A DNA stretch of 43,382 bases. Origin: Rhodanobacteraceae bacterium. GTDB lineage: Bacteria > Acidobacteriota > Terriglobia > Terriglobales > Acidobacteriaceae. The stretch spans positions 1 through 43,382 of the forward strand of contig JANXWZ010000028.1 in the NCBI GenBank assembly GCA_025350865.1, read 5' to 3'. This document shows positions 33,463-42,807 of the stretch, piece by piece; the first letter of the stretch is position 1; every line of letters starts with the position of its first letter. Under the pieces are notes generated by a model. That model had not been told where the DNA came from, made no database searches, and saw only the letters and a program-made list of their open reading frames with translations. Position numbers and translations under genes: made by a program.

Positions 33463-36348
33463 ATGTTCCAGGCCATCCGGCATATTTTCGCAACGTCCTT
33501 CAAGTGGATATTCGCCGCCCTTCCGAGCGGCCTCCGGTACTTCTACTACCTCCGCTTCAGCTTAATGATCTGGCTCTTCCCGCTAGCCATTTCCGGACTC
33601 AACCAGACCGGCGTCCGCACCCTCACCAGCGGAATCCTCGTCCCTGAGCTCTGGCAGCAGTACACCTGCGTCGGTTTCTTCCTCATTTCCAGCGGCTTCA
33701 CCGCGCTCGTCATCGCCCGAATCAACGTCATCAACGGCGAGGAGCGCTTCTCGCTGCTCTCCGCCTCGGAACTCGATGTAAAAGAAATAGACGTACCCAA
33801 CGGCGCACTTCCGCCTGTCCTACTCAAGAACCTGCTCAACAACGACAAAAGCCGTTTCGAGATTCTCGCCGTCTTGGTCTCCCTCCTTCCAACCGCTGGC
33901 ACATGCTGGTATATCGTCGCCAATGCCGCCCAGGAGGGCGTCCCATACCGAAACTCGCTCCCCGGCCTGCTCTTCGGAGCTGTGCTCTCCTTCGGGGTTT
34001 GGGCCGCGGTCAACATCCTCTACTACCTCCTCTACAGGATCCCCCGAGATCTCAAGCCGGAGGAGAAAGTCACGATCAAGCTCGGCGTCAACGCCGCCAG
34101 AACCATCCTCTTTCCACGCTGCCTTTTCGGCTTACCCATCCATGGCGAGAATGTCAGCGACGACACCATCGAGGCCGCCACTGCATCCGTCGACACCGGC
34201 TGGTTCGGCGACTTCATTCAGCGCAGACTCGATGCCTTCGTCCAACACATCGGACTTCCCGGCTACGTCTATTACAACAAGACCACCCGCCGCGAAACCG
34301 ACCGCATTCTCGAAGCGCAGTTCTTCGCGATGCTCGCCAGCGGTGGATTCGCCCTCACCTACATCGCCATCGGACCGCTCTCCGCTCCCGTTCCCACCTT
34401 GTATGCGCCGTTCTCGATCTTGGGCCTGCTGATCGTTCTCGTCATCAGCTTGGTCTTCCTCCTCAGCGTCAAGCAAAAGTCGGACGGCAGGCGGCCCTGG
34501 CAGGCCTCGTTCGCGGCCGTCGCCCTTACGGCTTACGCCCTCATCTTCCCGATCCTCTATTACGCTTCTGATTCCGAGCGCTTTCCCGTCTTCGCCTCCA
34601 TCCTCGTCGCCGCCACGATGCTCGCCTGGCTCTTCGGCGGATTCGCATACTTCCTCGATCGCTTCCGCGTCCCGGTGCTCACCTTTGTGCTGGTCTTGGT
34701 CGTCCTGCCACGCCTCTGGCCCGGCGACAAGGGCGGCGAAGAGCACTACTTCTCCATCGCCACCGTCGATACCAAGCCCACCGACCTCAACCAGCCCACG
34801 CCAGCCGCAATCCTCGCCAAATGGCTCGACACCAACGACGTAGGCCCCGACAAGCCCGTCATCATCATCACCGCAACCGGCGGCGGCCTTCACGCCTCGG
34901 CCTGGACTGCCGCTGTGCTCGATCACCTTGAAAAGCAATTCAAGCAAGACGATGCCTTCAAAGGCAAGGACCAACCCTTCTACTCCAACATCCTCCTCAT
35001 CAGCACCGTGTCTGGCGGAAGCACCGGAGCCCTCAGCTACCTCGACGAGCGTCAGCACCATCGCGAAGCCGACAGCGCCCTCGCCAGCTCAGCCTGTTCC
35101 AGCCTGGAAGCCGTTGGCTGGGGAATCATCTACCACGACCTTCCCGCAACACTCCTCCCCGCCATCTTCTGGCCCCACGGCTCCTCTAACGGCATCGACG
35201 ACCTCGCCGCCGGACCGATGTTTGACAAGGACCGTACCTGGGCACTCCGAGTCGGATTCGAGCGCAATCTCCGCGACACCTATTGCCGCCGGCAATGGGA
35301 CAGTCCTCACACCAAGGTCTGGTGGAAGACCGAGCGCGACGACATCAGCGACGCTCGTGCGGCCGAGAAGGAACTCACCCTGCGATCTTTGGTCGTCGAA
35401 CCCGGCAAGACCCCAGCCCTCGTCATGAACACCACCACGGCCGAGCACGGCTCACGCTTCCTGCTCTCCAATTACGTCATCCCCCGTTACGCTTTGGAAA
35501 AAGACGAAGCCTTGCCCGCCCAATCCTTCCTTCAAGCCTTTGGCGGCGAGAACGTCTCCCACGTGGATGCACCCCTCTACGCCGACTTGCCGCTCGCCAC
35601 CGCCGCCCAGCTCTCCGCCACCTTCCCCTACGTCTCCTCCGCTGCGCGCTTTCCGCTGGGCGAGGCAGTGCGATCCGCTCACTTCATCGACGGAGGCTAC
35701 TACGACAACGACGGCACCGCCTCCGCGCTCGAATTCCTCCGCTACGCCCTCGAAACACCGGACCATGCGAAATCGCGCAGACAAAAGGACTGCGACCAGC
35801 TCGCCGCTCTCGACAAGATCGGTTCCACCTTTGGACCGGGAAAGAAGCGGCTGCACGTTATCCTCCTCGAGATTCGCAACAGCGCCGACGACCCCGCAGA
35901 CGACCCCGAGAGCGACGATCAGGCCCGCATCAAGCCCGGCGCCAAGAGTCTCCTCTTTCAGCTCTACGCGCCGTTGCTCGGATTCTGGAACGCTGGCCAC
36001 CAAAGCGTCACCGCCCGCAATCGTTCCGCCATCAGCCTCATCGAGCGGGCGTACCACGACAGCCTCGAGATCGAGCACATCGTCATCGCGGACACCAGCC
36101 ACAAAACCGGCACATCAAACACCGACGTCATCACTCGCACCGACCCGCTCAACTGGTCGCTCACCCCCAGGCAGCGCACGGAGATCAAAACCGCAGCCAG
36201 AGGGGCCGACTGCGAGAAGCTGAAAGGGCAAGAGAAAAAGCAGTGCGACGACATCAAGGAGAAATATCAACGGGTGCTCGACTGGACGCTCAACCCGACC
36301 AAATGGCCCGCTGAGCAGCAGCCGTCCCCCGCGACACCTAAGTCCTGA
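33463..36348 (+). CDS. Polytopic membrane patatin-like phospholipase
   Basis: This 961-residue protein has two halves. Residues 1 to about 450 hold roughly nine or ten membrane helices and loops of unknown function. The C-terminal half is a patatin domain with the oxyanion loop ATGGGLHASAW, the nucleophile elbow S-G-G-S520-T-G and the catalytic D743-G-G in FIDGGYYDNDGT. It is therefore expected to hydrolyse lipid acyl esters at the membrane. The start at 33463 has GAGG 7 nt upstream; a longer version would start with TTG 33376. Patatin domains fused to such a large membrane region are uncommon, so the exact role is open. Confidence 0.85.
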   Translation: MFQAIRHIFATSFKWIFAALPSGLRYFYYLRFSLMIWLFPLAISGLNQTGVRTLTSGILVPELWQQYTCVGFFLISSGFTALVIARINVINGEERFSLLSASELDVKEIDVPNGALPPVLLKNLLNNDKSRFEILAVLVSLLPTAGTCWYIVANAAQEGVPYRNSLPGLLFGAVLSFGVWAAVNILYYLLYRIPRDLKPEEKVTIKLGVNAARTILFPRCLFGLPIHGENVSDDTIEAATASVDTGWFGDFIQRRLDAFVQHIGLPGYVYYNKTTRRETDRILEAQFFAMLASGGFALTYIAIGPLSAPVPTLYAPFSILGLLIVLVISLVFLLSVKQKSDGRRPWQASFAAVALTAYALIFPILYYASDSERFPVFASILVAATMLAWLFGGFAYFLDRFRVPVLTFVLVLVVLPRLWPGDKGGEEHYFSIATVDTKPTDLNQPTPAAILAKWLDTNDVGPDKPVIIITATGGGLHASAWTAAVLDHLEKQFKQDDAFKGKDQPFYSNILLISTVSGGSTGALSYLDERQHHREADSALASSACSSLEAVGWGIIYHDLPATLLPAIFWPHGSSNGIDDLAAGPMFDKDRTWALRVGFERNLRDTYCRRQWDSPHTKVWWKTERDDISDARAAEKELTLRSLVVEPGKTPALVMNTTTAEHGSRFLLSNYVIPRYALEKDEALPAQSFLQAFGGENVSHVDAPLYADLPLATAAQLSATFPYVSSAARFPLGEAVRSAHFIDGGYYDNDGTASALEFLRYALETPDHAKSRRQKDCDQLAALDKIGSTFGPGKKRLHVILLEIRNSADDPADDPESDDQARIKPGAKSLLFQLYAPLLGFWNAGHQSVTARNRSAISLIERAYHDSLEIEHIVIADTSHKTGTSNTDVITRTDPLNWSLTPRQRTEIKTAARGADCEKLKGQEKKQCDDIKEKYQRVLDWTLNPTKWPAEQQPSPATPKS

Positions 36349-36525
36349 ATGAGGATCATCCGCTCCCGCCCACCTCAGGAAATCCGCCCACACTTGACAA
36401 AACCACCCGCCAGAAACCTCACCCTCCACGCAAACCGGGTCTGATCTTGCTCTTTTCGCAGACTTGATCCTGATCTAAGTGGCTTGTTTTCCGGACTTTC
36501 AGACCTAATGAGGGGGAGGGGGGAG

Positions 36526-37336
36526 TCAGCTCGCACCATCCGCGGTCCCGATCAGATCCACCACGGCCTGCCGAAAATTCTCATTCTGGAAATCACCCTT
36601 CGTTAACTAAAAATCCGCCCCAGCAGATCAGCACGGGCAGCTCGCCGTCGAGCAGCGGGTGGCTGGAGACGCCGAGAAGCTCGCCAAGCTGCATCACCGG
36701 AACCTCGCGGCCGTTGACCGATACGGTCGTCAGGAGCGGCGTAAAGGTTGGGGCATCCAGTTCGTCAGGCTCCGTGGGGGTCAACTTGGCGACGCGATCG
36801 ATGCGTACCAGCGGCACCGCGTAGGTCTCGCCCTCCACCTGCAAGCGGATCACCTTGAGTACCGAGCGCGTGACCGGCAACGTCATGCGAAAGACGGTGC
36901 CATACCCGGGATCGCTGCTGACGACTACGGACCCGCCCGCCTCCTGCACCATCGTCTGCACCACGTTCAGCCCGACGCCGCGTCCGGAGACGGCATTCGC
37001 CGCATTCCGCGTGCTGAATCCGGGCAGAAACACGAATTCGAGGAGCTCACTGTCGGAAAGGCCCGAAGCTGTCTCAGCCGAGACCAGATTCCGCTCGACC
37101 ACTCGCTCGCAAAGGTAGCAGTGAAGGCATCGATGGCAGGTACATTGGCATGAAACCAGGCCGCCGTCTCGGCCTCCGGGACTGCCTGCAGGCGTGCCAG
37201 CCAGTCTGTCGCCTTCAGCATCTTGTCCACTTCAGCAGAGCTGAGCGGGCTTCCACGCTGCGCCGATACGAAGCGGTCCTCGACAACGTGGGTCAAGTTG
37301 ACGATCGCGTCCAGCCCTACGATCCGGGCGGCACTC
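36526..37336 (-). pseudogene. Hybrid CheA (WspE-like) histidine kinase remnant with internal deletions
   Basis: Four pieces of a CheA-receiver fusion lie in shifting frames. 37336 to about 37100 is the distal HPt domain (SAARIVGLDAIVNLTHVVED onward) without its phosphorylated His. About 37102 to 36610 gives SAETASGLSDSELLEF, FLPGFSTRNAANAVSGRGVG and the first part of the CheW-like P5 domain. Then the last receiver residues FLVNEG and, one base shifted, DFQNENFRQAVVDLIG run to a stop at 36528-36526. The dimerisation and N-box region and most of P5 plus the receiver are missing. It cannot be a working kinase. Its 5' end is fused to the tail of the upstream cheW. Confidence 0.8.
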
Positions 37337-37337
37337 G

Positions 37338-37798
37338 TCCGCGAAACTTCCCTCGACCCACTGCTTCGCCAACGGCGCGGCAGTCTCGGTTGGCTCGCCG
37401 CGGCGCGTGCGGACGCCCAGCACAGCGTCGATGGGCGCCGCCCAGCGCCGCCCGGGCGACTCTTCCAGAATCAGCGTGCGCGCCGTCGCGACATCAGGCT
37501 GCGCAGAATCCGAGGTCAAATCCAAGATGCGGCTTATCGAACAACAGGGCAGAATATCGCCACGAAACGCGGCCAGACCCAGCAAAACCGTCCCGCTGCG
37601 GTGCGGAATCCGCGCGATGTGCAGCACCGGGGCGACCGCTGCGGCAACGCGCATGGGCAGCGCCAACTGTACCCCTCCCAGCCGAAACAGAAGGATCGAA
37701 CCCTCCCGCGATCGGGGTGCTACCGGCCGGTCCGCCAGCATCGTATGGAGTTCGTCGCGATAGCCCTGCGGAAGTGGGCGCTCGAAGATGCCGCTCAT
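37338..37798 (-). pseudogene. CheW-like adaptor (WspD-like), 3' end lost by fusion to cheA remnant
   Basis: From ATG 37798 (MSGIFERPLPQGYRDELHTM) the frame gives a CheW domain (GSILLFRLGGVQLALPMRVA, then LGLAAFRGDILPCCSISRIL and WVEGSF). After FADE the sequence becomes the HPt domain of CheA in another frame, so the last strand of the CheW fold is replaced. The frame runs on to a stop at 37232 with unrelated residues. The ATG overlaps the cheR stop (ATGA). The N-terminal extension before the CheW domain is as in WspD-type adaptors. Confidence 0.75.
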
Positions 37799-38924
37799 AT
37801 CGTTGCCTCCCGGTTGCGGACGATACGGTCTCGCAGTGCGCGCCGCAACCGCATATTCGGATTGCGATCCCACAAGGCCTGCAGCAATTCCAGAGCAGGC
37901 AGGAAGTTCGGCGCAAGGTAGAGCGACTGGCGGCACCGTCGCTCCGCCTTGGCGATTTCACCGCGCAGCCGGTGGTCCAGCGCACGATGGTAAAGCTCAG
38001 CCGCCGTCATCGGGGAGGGCGGCTGTGACTGCACAGGCCTAGGCGGCCGCACGGGGCTCGCTTTCTGAGCCGCCTCCGGAGGTAGACGTGGCCGTCGCGT
38101 GCGCGGTGCGACGGACACCGGTTGCGCCCGATGCACAAAGGCGAACGAGGCCGCCGGACGCATGGGTGCAAACAGCGCGTTCAGCTCCTCCACCCTGTCC
38201 GCCGTTCCCAAAAACAGACGGCCGCCCGGCAGCAGAGCCACGGCCAGCGATCGCGCCAGTTCGGCTCGCGCTTCTGCCCCGAGATAGATGAAGAGGTTGC
38301 GGCAAAGGATCAGGTGGTACTTCGGCTCCGGACCCAATGCACCCGGGGCGGCAAGGTTCTTACGCTCAAAGTGGACCCGCTCCCGCAGTTCCGGGTGTAC
38401 GGTCATCGTCTTGCTGCCGACGCTGCCGCAGGCATTCCGCAACTCCTCCGACACGTGGCCCAGCGACTTCTGCGGATATTCCCCGCGCCGTGCCAGCTCC
38501 AGCGCAGCCCCGGAGACATCGAACGCGGCGATCGAGTATCGCGCCGCCGGAACCCCCGCCAGCCGCATGGACGCGGCCAGAGAGTAGGCCCCTGGCCAGT
38601 GCCGCAGGGTGCAGACAAAAGGCGGAATGGGCCGTCGATGGCAGCCGCGAGTTCAGCGACCGCTCGCCGAACATGCTCGAAGACCCCCGGATCGCGGAAG
38701 AATCGCGTCTCCTGCACGACGACCTCGTCGATCAGGACATCCAGCTCTGGCCGCGTCTCATCGAGATACGCGCCATACGCTGCTCCATCCGCCAGGCCCA
38801 GCTTCCTGCATCGGGCGGCAACGATCCAGCGCAGGCGTGCGGGTTCCAGCACCGCAGGATTGATCCCGATGGCCGCCGTCAGGCGGTTCACGATGGAGTT
38901 GGGGACAAGCGGTGCGAGCTTCAT
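37795..38924 (-). pseudogene. CheR-type methyltransferase with TPR tail (WspC-like), one-base frameshift
   Basis: The N-terminal part (38924 to about 38595) reads KLAPLVPNSIVNRLTAAIGI, then DEVVVQETRFFRDP and LLSAPCGTGQ. The rest, in the next frame, reads AYSLAASMRLAGVPAARYSI, YHLILCRNLFIYL, LLPGGRLFLGTADRV, and a C-terminal TPR-like segment (AAELYHRALDHRLRGEIAKA). One base is missing near 38590: GQ-E-AYS would need CAG GAG GCC where CAG GGG CC is found. The rest is intact, and adding one base gives a 376-residue CheR-TPR protein, the WspC arrangement. As written, no active enzyme would be made. Confidence 0.82.
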
Positions 38925-39303
38925 GCCGGCACCGGCATGGGGGAATCATGGAGCACAGCATTGGGAGGTAAAGGTCCAGGTTTAACGCTTCCGCAGCGTC
39001 CGGCTCGACGGTATCGGTGACGCCCGCTGCGAGGAGGCCGATGCGACCGGCCTTCGGGGTCTCGACCACAATGATCCGAGTTCCAACCTGCACCGGTGCA
39101 GGTTCGTCACACACCACGCGATTGAGATCGAAGACCGGAACCTTGTCGCCATGCAGCGTAAGCCAGCCGAGAAAGTATTCATCCGGCTCGCCTTCGAGTG
39201 TCGCGTACCCGGCAAGCTGTCGGACGCGGTGGAGGGGAAGCAAAAAGACTGTGCCACCCAGCATCAGCCGCAACGCAATTCGGCTCGTCGGCGCAACGTC
39301 CAT
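38921..39303 (-). pseudogene. CheW-like adaptor (WspB-like) with frameshift at last codons
   Basis: From ATG 39303, preceded by AAGGAGCGG, the frame gives a nearly whole CheW domain (GTVFLLPLHRVRQLAGYATL, FLGWLTLHGDKVPVFDLN, IGLLAAGVTDTVE). The expected end MIPPMPVPA followed by a TGA overlapping the cheR ATG is broken because a run has five C instead of six (38939-38943). The actual product would read on for about 60 foreign residues. The CheW fold itself is complete, so it could still be partly functional. Confidence 0.75.
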
Positions 39304-39313
39304 CGTCCGCTCC

Positions 39314-39649
39314 TTAGGTGTGGTGGTTCAGCGCACAGGCCTTGTCTGGATAGACATCCATCAGCGACGGAAAGCCTGAAATTTCAATTACCTCCATAAT
39401 GTGCGGCGGGGCGCCAAAGATTCCGACTCGCCCACCATGCGCGGAGGTGAACTTCACGAGCTGCAGTATCGAACGCAGGTCCGCGCTGCTGATATACGCT
39501 ACGCCCGAGAGATCGACCACGATGCGCGGACGGGGCACGGCCAGAGTTGGAGCCAGTTTGGCATCGAAAATCGGCGCCGTTGCGGTATCCAAACGTCCTG
39601 AGACTTCGACCACCAGCAGCGGTCCAACATGCTTAATCTTGACTTCCAT
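39314..39649 (-). CDS. STAS-domain anti-sigma factor antagonist (second copy)
   Basis: This 111-residue single STAS domain contains VVEVSGRLDTATAPIFDAKL, PRIVVDLSGVAYISSADLRS and RVGIFGAPPHIMEVIEISGF. The phosphorylation motif reads S-S-A-D instead of D-S-S-G. It lies between an RsbW-like gene (45 nt upstream, frameshifted) and the cheW-cheR-cheW-cheA series (10 nt downstream), so it is probably part of that operon and may link it to partner switching. It is intact. Confidence 0.87.
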   Translation of the reverse strand: MEVKIKHVGPLLVVEVSGRLDTATAPIFDAKLAPTLAVPRPRIVVDLSGVAYISSADLRSILQLVKFTSAHGGRVGIFGAPPHIMEVIEISGFPSLMDVYPDKACALNHHT

Positions 39650-39694
39650 GGATGCTCAAAACATACCATCCCCGGTAGGCGGTCGGCACGGAAA

Positions 39695-40134
39695 TCATCG
39701 ATTCGCGATCCCCAGCATCCGTCCGAAGCTGACCACATTCAGCTCGCCTTCGCGCCGGTAGGTAAAGGTGGACATCGTGCGCCGGATGAAGTGGATCCCC
39801 AGCCCGCCAATCGGACGCTGTGGCAATGGCAGCGTCGTATCTGGCTCCGAATGGTGGTGGGATCGAACATCGCACCGTCGTCGGAGTAGGTTGCAAGCGC
39901 GCCGTCGCCGCTATACTTCAACGCAAACTCAACCGAGCGGGCAGGCGGATCGCTATGCCGCACAGTGTTCGCCAGCAGCTCCTCCGCTGCCAGCGTAAAC
40001 GCCAGAGTATCGGCGGCTGCCCAGCTGGTGCGTTCGGCAAAGGCCTCAATGTACGCCGTCAGCGCGCCAAGCTGCGCAATCTCCGGACGGAGACGAAGCG
40101 GCGCATCCGGTAATCCTGGAGCCATAGAAGACAT
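39695..40134 (-). pseudogene. RsbW-like anti-sigma kinase with one-base frameshift
   Basis: The first part (ATG 40134) gives the helical start and N-box LAAEELLANTVRHSDPP and YSDDGAMFDPTTI. From about 39846 the next frame gives DTTLPLPQRPIGGLGIHFIR, then RTMSTFTYRREGELNVVSF and ends at a stop at 39697-39695. Restoring one C (ATT CCG GAG CCA in place of ATTCGGAGCCA) gives a continuous 146-residue GHKL domain. As written, the product lacks the G2 glycine loop needed for ATP binding. Confidence 0.8.
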
Positions 40135-40319
40135 CTCGCGGATGATACATCGGCAGACTTCAGCCCCAAAACGCGACGCGGATAGAAAGGGATCAAAGGG
40201 ATGAGAACAGGATCAAAGTTCTGGAATTCTCAACATTGGAATCCGCAGCCGTCCACTTCTTCCAGAGAGGAATCCGTCCTTATCGGTCTTGTCCTTTTTA
40301 TCCGCGTTGCGTTCTGGTT

Positions 40320-40901
40320 CTAGGGTTGGACCGGCGGGGCAGCCTCCGCAAGCAGAATCTGCCTGGCCGAAAGGACCTCGAGCTTTACCGGGTCGACGCC
40401 CGATTTCAGCATGTCCAGCTTGTCGGCTGCGCCGTACGAAAGATCGATCACGCGATCGGCGTTCAGAACGCCGCGATCCGTAATCGTCACAATCACCGAC
40501 TTCTTGTTGCGCAGATCGGTCACCTTGACCTTGCTGCCAAACGGCAGGGTACGGTGCGCCGCGGTCAGTTCGAACATGTCGAACCGTCGGCCGCTGGCTG
40601 TGCGGTGCCCTTGCAGCACCTTGCCGTACCAGCTCGCCATACCGCGGGTTAGAGTTGCAAGCGCCGAAACCCGCGTACGGGTTGCGACCTTGACGGCCGG
40701 CGCCGCAACAGCAGCTACCGGAGTTGGGCTCAACGATGCGCTCGCATCGGTGTGAGTCGGATTCACCTTGGGGAGATCGATTCCGACGGTTGCCGTCTCT
40801 TTCGCAAACGCAGACAGTGTCATCAGGACGGCAGCGGCAAACACCGTGCGCGTCCCCCATTTTGCTGTCGAACCACGTTCGATAGTGAGTGTAGTAACCA
40901 T
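40320..40901 (-). CDS. RlpA-family septal ring lytic transglycosylase-like protein
   Basis: From ATG 40901 the protein has 193 residues with a signal-like N-terminus (VFAAAVLMTLSAFA). A low-complexity Ala/Val/Pro linker follows, then a double-psi beta-barrel: LTRGMASWYGKVLQGHRTAS, then MFELTAAHRTLPFGSKVKVT, IVTITDRGVLNADRVIDLSY and KLDMLKSGVDPVKLEVL. RlpA proteins cleave or bind denuded peptidoglycan during cell separation; the catalytic Asp/His region is present. There is no SPOR domain. The ribosome-binding site (AAGG) is very close to the ATG, so a nearby alternative start is possible. Confidence 0.87.
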   Translation of the reverse strand: MVTTLTIERGSTAKWGTRTVFAAAVLMTLSAFAKETATVGIDLPKVNPTHTDASASLSPTPVAAVAAPAVKVATRTRVSALATLTRGMASWYGKVLQGHRTASGRRFDMFELTAAHRTLPFGSKVKVTDLRNKKSVIVTITDRGVLNADRVIDLSYGAADKLDMLKSGVDPVKLEVLSARQILLAEAAPPVQP

Positions 40902-41316
40902 AGCCTTAAGTATAGGAAATTGAAGGAGATAAGCATAGTTTTTCAAGGGGAAAAATGACTCTCTCGCCACCACATCGAGAAGTGGTTGTCAACCCCTTCA
41001 CGGCCAACCTGAGAACCGTTTGAGGTTCATCCGGGAAGGACCAGCCCACGCCGCTCGCCTCTAAACCCCTATGAACAAAAGCGTAGATAATACAGCCTGT
41101 TGCGACATCCTATTAATCGCGGCGGCACATTTTGTTGAATTTTTTCTTTCCTCACACGTTCCTGTGGGCGTCGTGTCACTATGAGCTTGAAGTCGTCATC
41201 CGGCTCGCTTCCAGAATTTGACGCAAATGGGCGAAATCGCTCGCCACCGCCGAACCCTCCGGATAGCCTGAAAAGCAGCTTCCCCACTTCCTCGCCATCG
41301 GCCAAGGTGTTCGCAG
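40902..41316. other. Divergent intergenic region rlpA / MBOAT
   Basis: No convincing gene is seen. The segment 41060-41170 is clearly AT-richer than its surroundings and contains GATAAT at about 41085-41090, a fair -10 for the rightward gene. GAACC-GTTTGA-GGTTC (41013-41028) is a short inverted repeat that could be an operator. A 37-codon frame (41071-41184) lacks a ribosome-binding site. Confidence 0.5.
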
Positions 41317-42696
41317 ATGCTCCCGCTCAGTCCGGCGTACTTCGCCTTCGCAGCCGCAGCGATCCTTCTTTACTGGATCTGCTGCCGCTGGACGAGCGCC
41401 CGGCTGGGCGTTTTGCTGGTGGCGAACTTCTTCTTTCTGGCGCGCTTCGCCTGGTTCTACCCGGCTCTGCTACTCGCGGCCGCGTCCATTGACTTCCGCA
41501 TCGGAATCGAGCTTCAGGAACTTCCCCGTCGCCCGGAGTTTGCACGTCGCCGCAAGCAATTCGTCGCGCTTAGCCTGCTCGTCAACCTTGGTTTGCTCAT
41601 TGCTACGAAGCTGCTGCCGTTAGGGTATGACCAGCTTTACCACTGGGTTCTGCCGCTCAGCCTCTCCTTTTACTGCTTCCAGTCGCTGACCTACACCATC
41701 GATCTGTACCGCGGCACCAACCCCGGCACCCGCAGCTACCTGGAACACCTTACCGCCGCGACCCTCTTCTCGGTCATCGTCGCCGGACCGATCAACCGCG
41801 TCGCCGACCTGATCAAGCAACTCCGCCAGCCTTTTTCGCTCACGAAGACCGAGGGCGGCCGAGCGTTTCTGCTGATCGCGTCCGGCCTGCTGAAGAAGCT
41901 GCTGGTTGCCGACTTCCTGTCCGAAAACGTCGTCAACCGCGTCTTCGACACGCCCACACTCTATAGCGGAGTCGAAGTTCTCTTCGGCGTCTACTGCTAC
42001 GCGCTCCAGATTTACTTCGATTTCTCGGGCTATACGGACATCGCCATGGGCGTCAGCCAGTTGCTCGGCCTCCAGATTCCGGATAACTTCAACCGGCCTT
42101 ACTGGGCCTCGTCAATCCAGGACTTCTGGAAGCGCTGGCACATTACGTTCTCCACCTGGCTGACGACCTACCTCTACTTCTCGCTGCCCAGCGCGCGCAA
42201 GTGGAAGGGCTGGAACTACATCAATCCGCTGATCGTGATGCTGCTCGGGGGCTTGTGGCACGGCATCGGCTGGCCGTTCCTGGTGTGGGGCGCGCTGCAC
42301 GGCGCGGGCCTTTCCGCTGAACGGGCGTTCAGCGTCTGGCGCGGCAAGTCCAAATCCACGCCGCTGACCCGCGCCATCAGCATCTTCTGCACCTTCCAGT
42401 TCGTCTGCCTCGCCTGGGTTTTCTTCCGCTCGCCGGATATCGCCACCGCGTGGGCGGTCTTGACGCGCATCGTGTCGGGAACGTTCGGCGTCACGAACAT
42501 CAGCCTGCTGATGGTCGCGTGGGTCGTGCTCGCGATCGCACTTCAGTTCATTCCCACCGACTGGTTCCCGCGAGCCGTCGAACGCTTTGGCCGCACCCCG
42601 TTCGCGGTGCAGGGCGCAACCCTCGCCGTCGTCATCCTCCTCATCGAATTCATCGCCGGAAAGGGCTCAACCAGCTTCGTCTACAGCAACTTCTAA
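41317..42696 (+). CDS. MBOAT-family O-acyltransferase (AlgI/DltB-like)
   Basis: This 459-residue polytopic protein has about ten to twelve membrane helices. Family motifs are present: PLSLSFYCFQSLTYTIDLYR, YALQIYFDFSGYTDIAMGVS, DFWKRWHITFSTWLTTYLYF and LLGGLWHGIGWPFLVWGALH, with the catalytic His in LWHG. Such enzymes move acetyl (or D-alanyl) groups across the membrane for transfer to extracellular polysaccharide. AAGG lies 7 nt before the ATG at 41317. The next gene encodes an SGNH-like protein, the usual partner that completes O-acetylation. Confidence 0.92.
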   Translation: MLPLSPAYFAFAAAAILLYWICCRWTSARLGVLLVANFFFLARFAWFYPALLLAAASIDFRIGIELQELPRRPEFARRRKQFVALSLLVNLGLLIATKLLPLGYDQLYHWVLPLSLSFYCFQSLTYTIDLYRGTNPGTRSYLEHLTAATLFSVIVAGPINRVADLIKQLRQPFSLTKTEGGRAFLLIASGLLKKLLVADFLSENVVNRVFDTPTLYSGVEVLFGVYCYALQIYFDFSGYTDIAMGVSQLLGLQIPDNFNRPYWASSIQDFWKRWHITFSTWLTTYLYFSLPSARKWKGWNYINPLIVMLLGGLWHGIGWPFLVWGALHGAGLSAERAFSVWRGKSKSTPLTRAISIFCTFQFVCLAWVFFRSPDIATAWAVLTRIVSGTFGVTNISLLMVAWVVLAIALQFIPTDWFPRAVERFGRTPFAVQGATLAVVILLIEFIAGKGSTSFVYSNF

Positions 42697-42713
42697 CCCA
42701 TCACGGCCCATAA

Positions 42714-42747
42714 GCCGTCATTCTGGCGGAGCCAGAATCTCAGTAGT
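42714..42747. repeat. Dispersed repeat A, copy 3 (variant)
   Basis: GTCATTCTGGCGGAGCCAG followed by AATCTCAGTA carries a perfect 8-bp stem (ATTCTGGC-GGA-GCCAGAAT). The loop bases differ from copies 1 and 2 but the flanks agree. Repeat B follows after 21 nt, as at 13.8 kb. Confidence 0.8.
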
Positions 42748-42768
42748 TGTAGTTAGTCGCACAATTCC

Positions 42769-42807
42769 GGGTGCCCCATCTCAATCAGTCCCATCGATTG
42801 AGGTGGG
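42769..42807. repeat. Dispersed hairpin repeat B, copy 2
   Basis: GGGTGCCCCATCTCAATC, a short loop and GATTGAGGTGGG share stem and flank with copy 1 (13807-13849); only the loop differs. It ends 21 nt before the SGNH start. Confidence 0.85.

Noticed and set aside
40213..40860. Long minus-strand frame overlapping rlpA
   Set aside because: Out of frame with the clear RlpA domain and rich in Arg/Gly/Ser of shadow type.
41071..41184. 37-codon frame before the MBOAT gene with adjacent Cys-Cys
   Set aside because: No ribosome-binding site, only two Cys, AT-rich promoter-like sequence, and its stop lies 130 nt before the MBOAT start.
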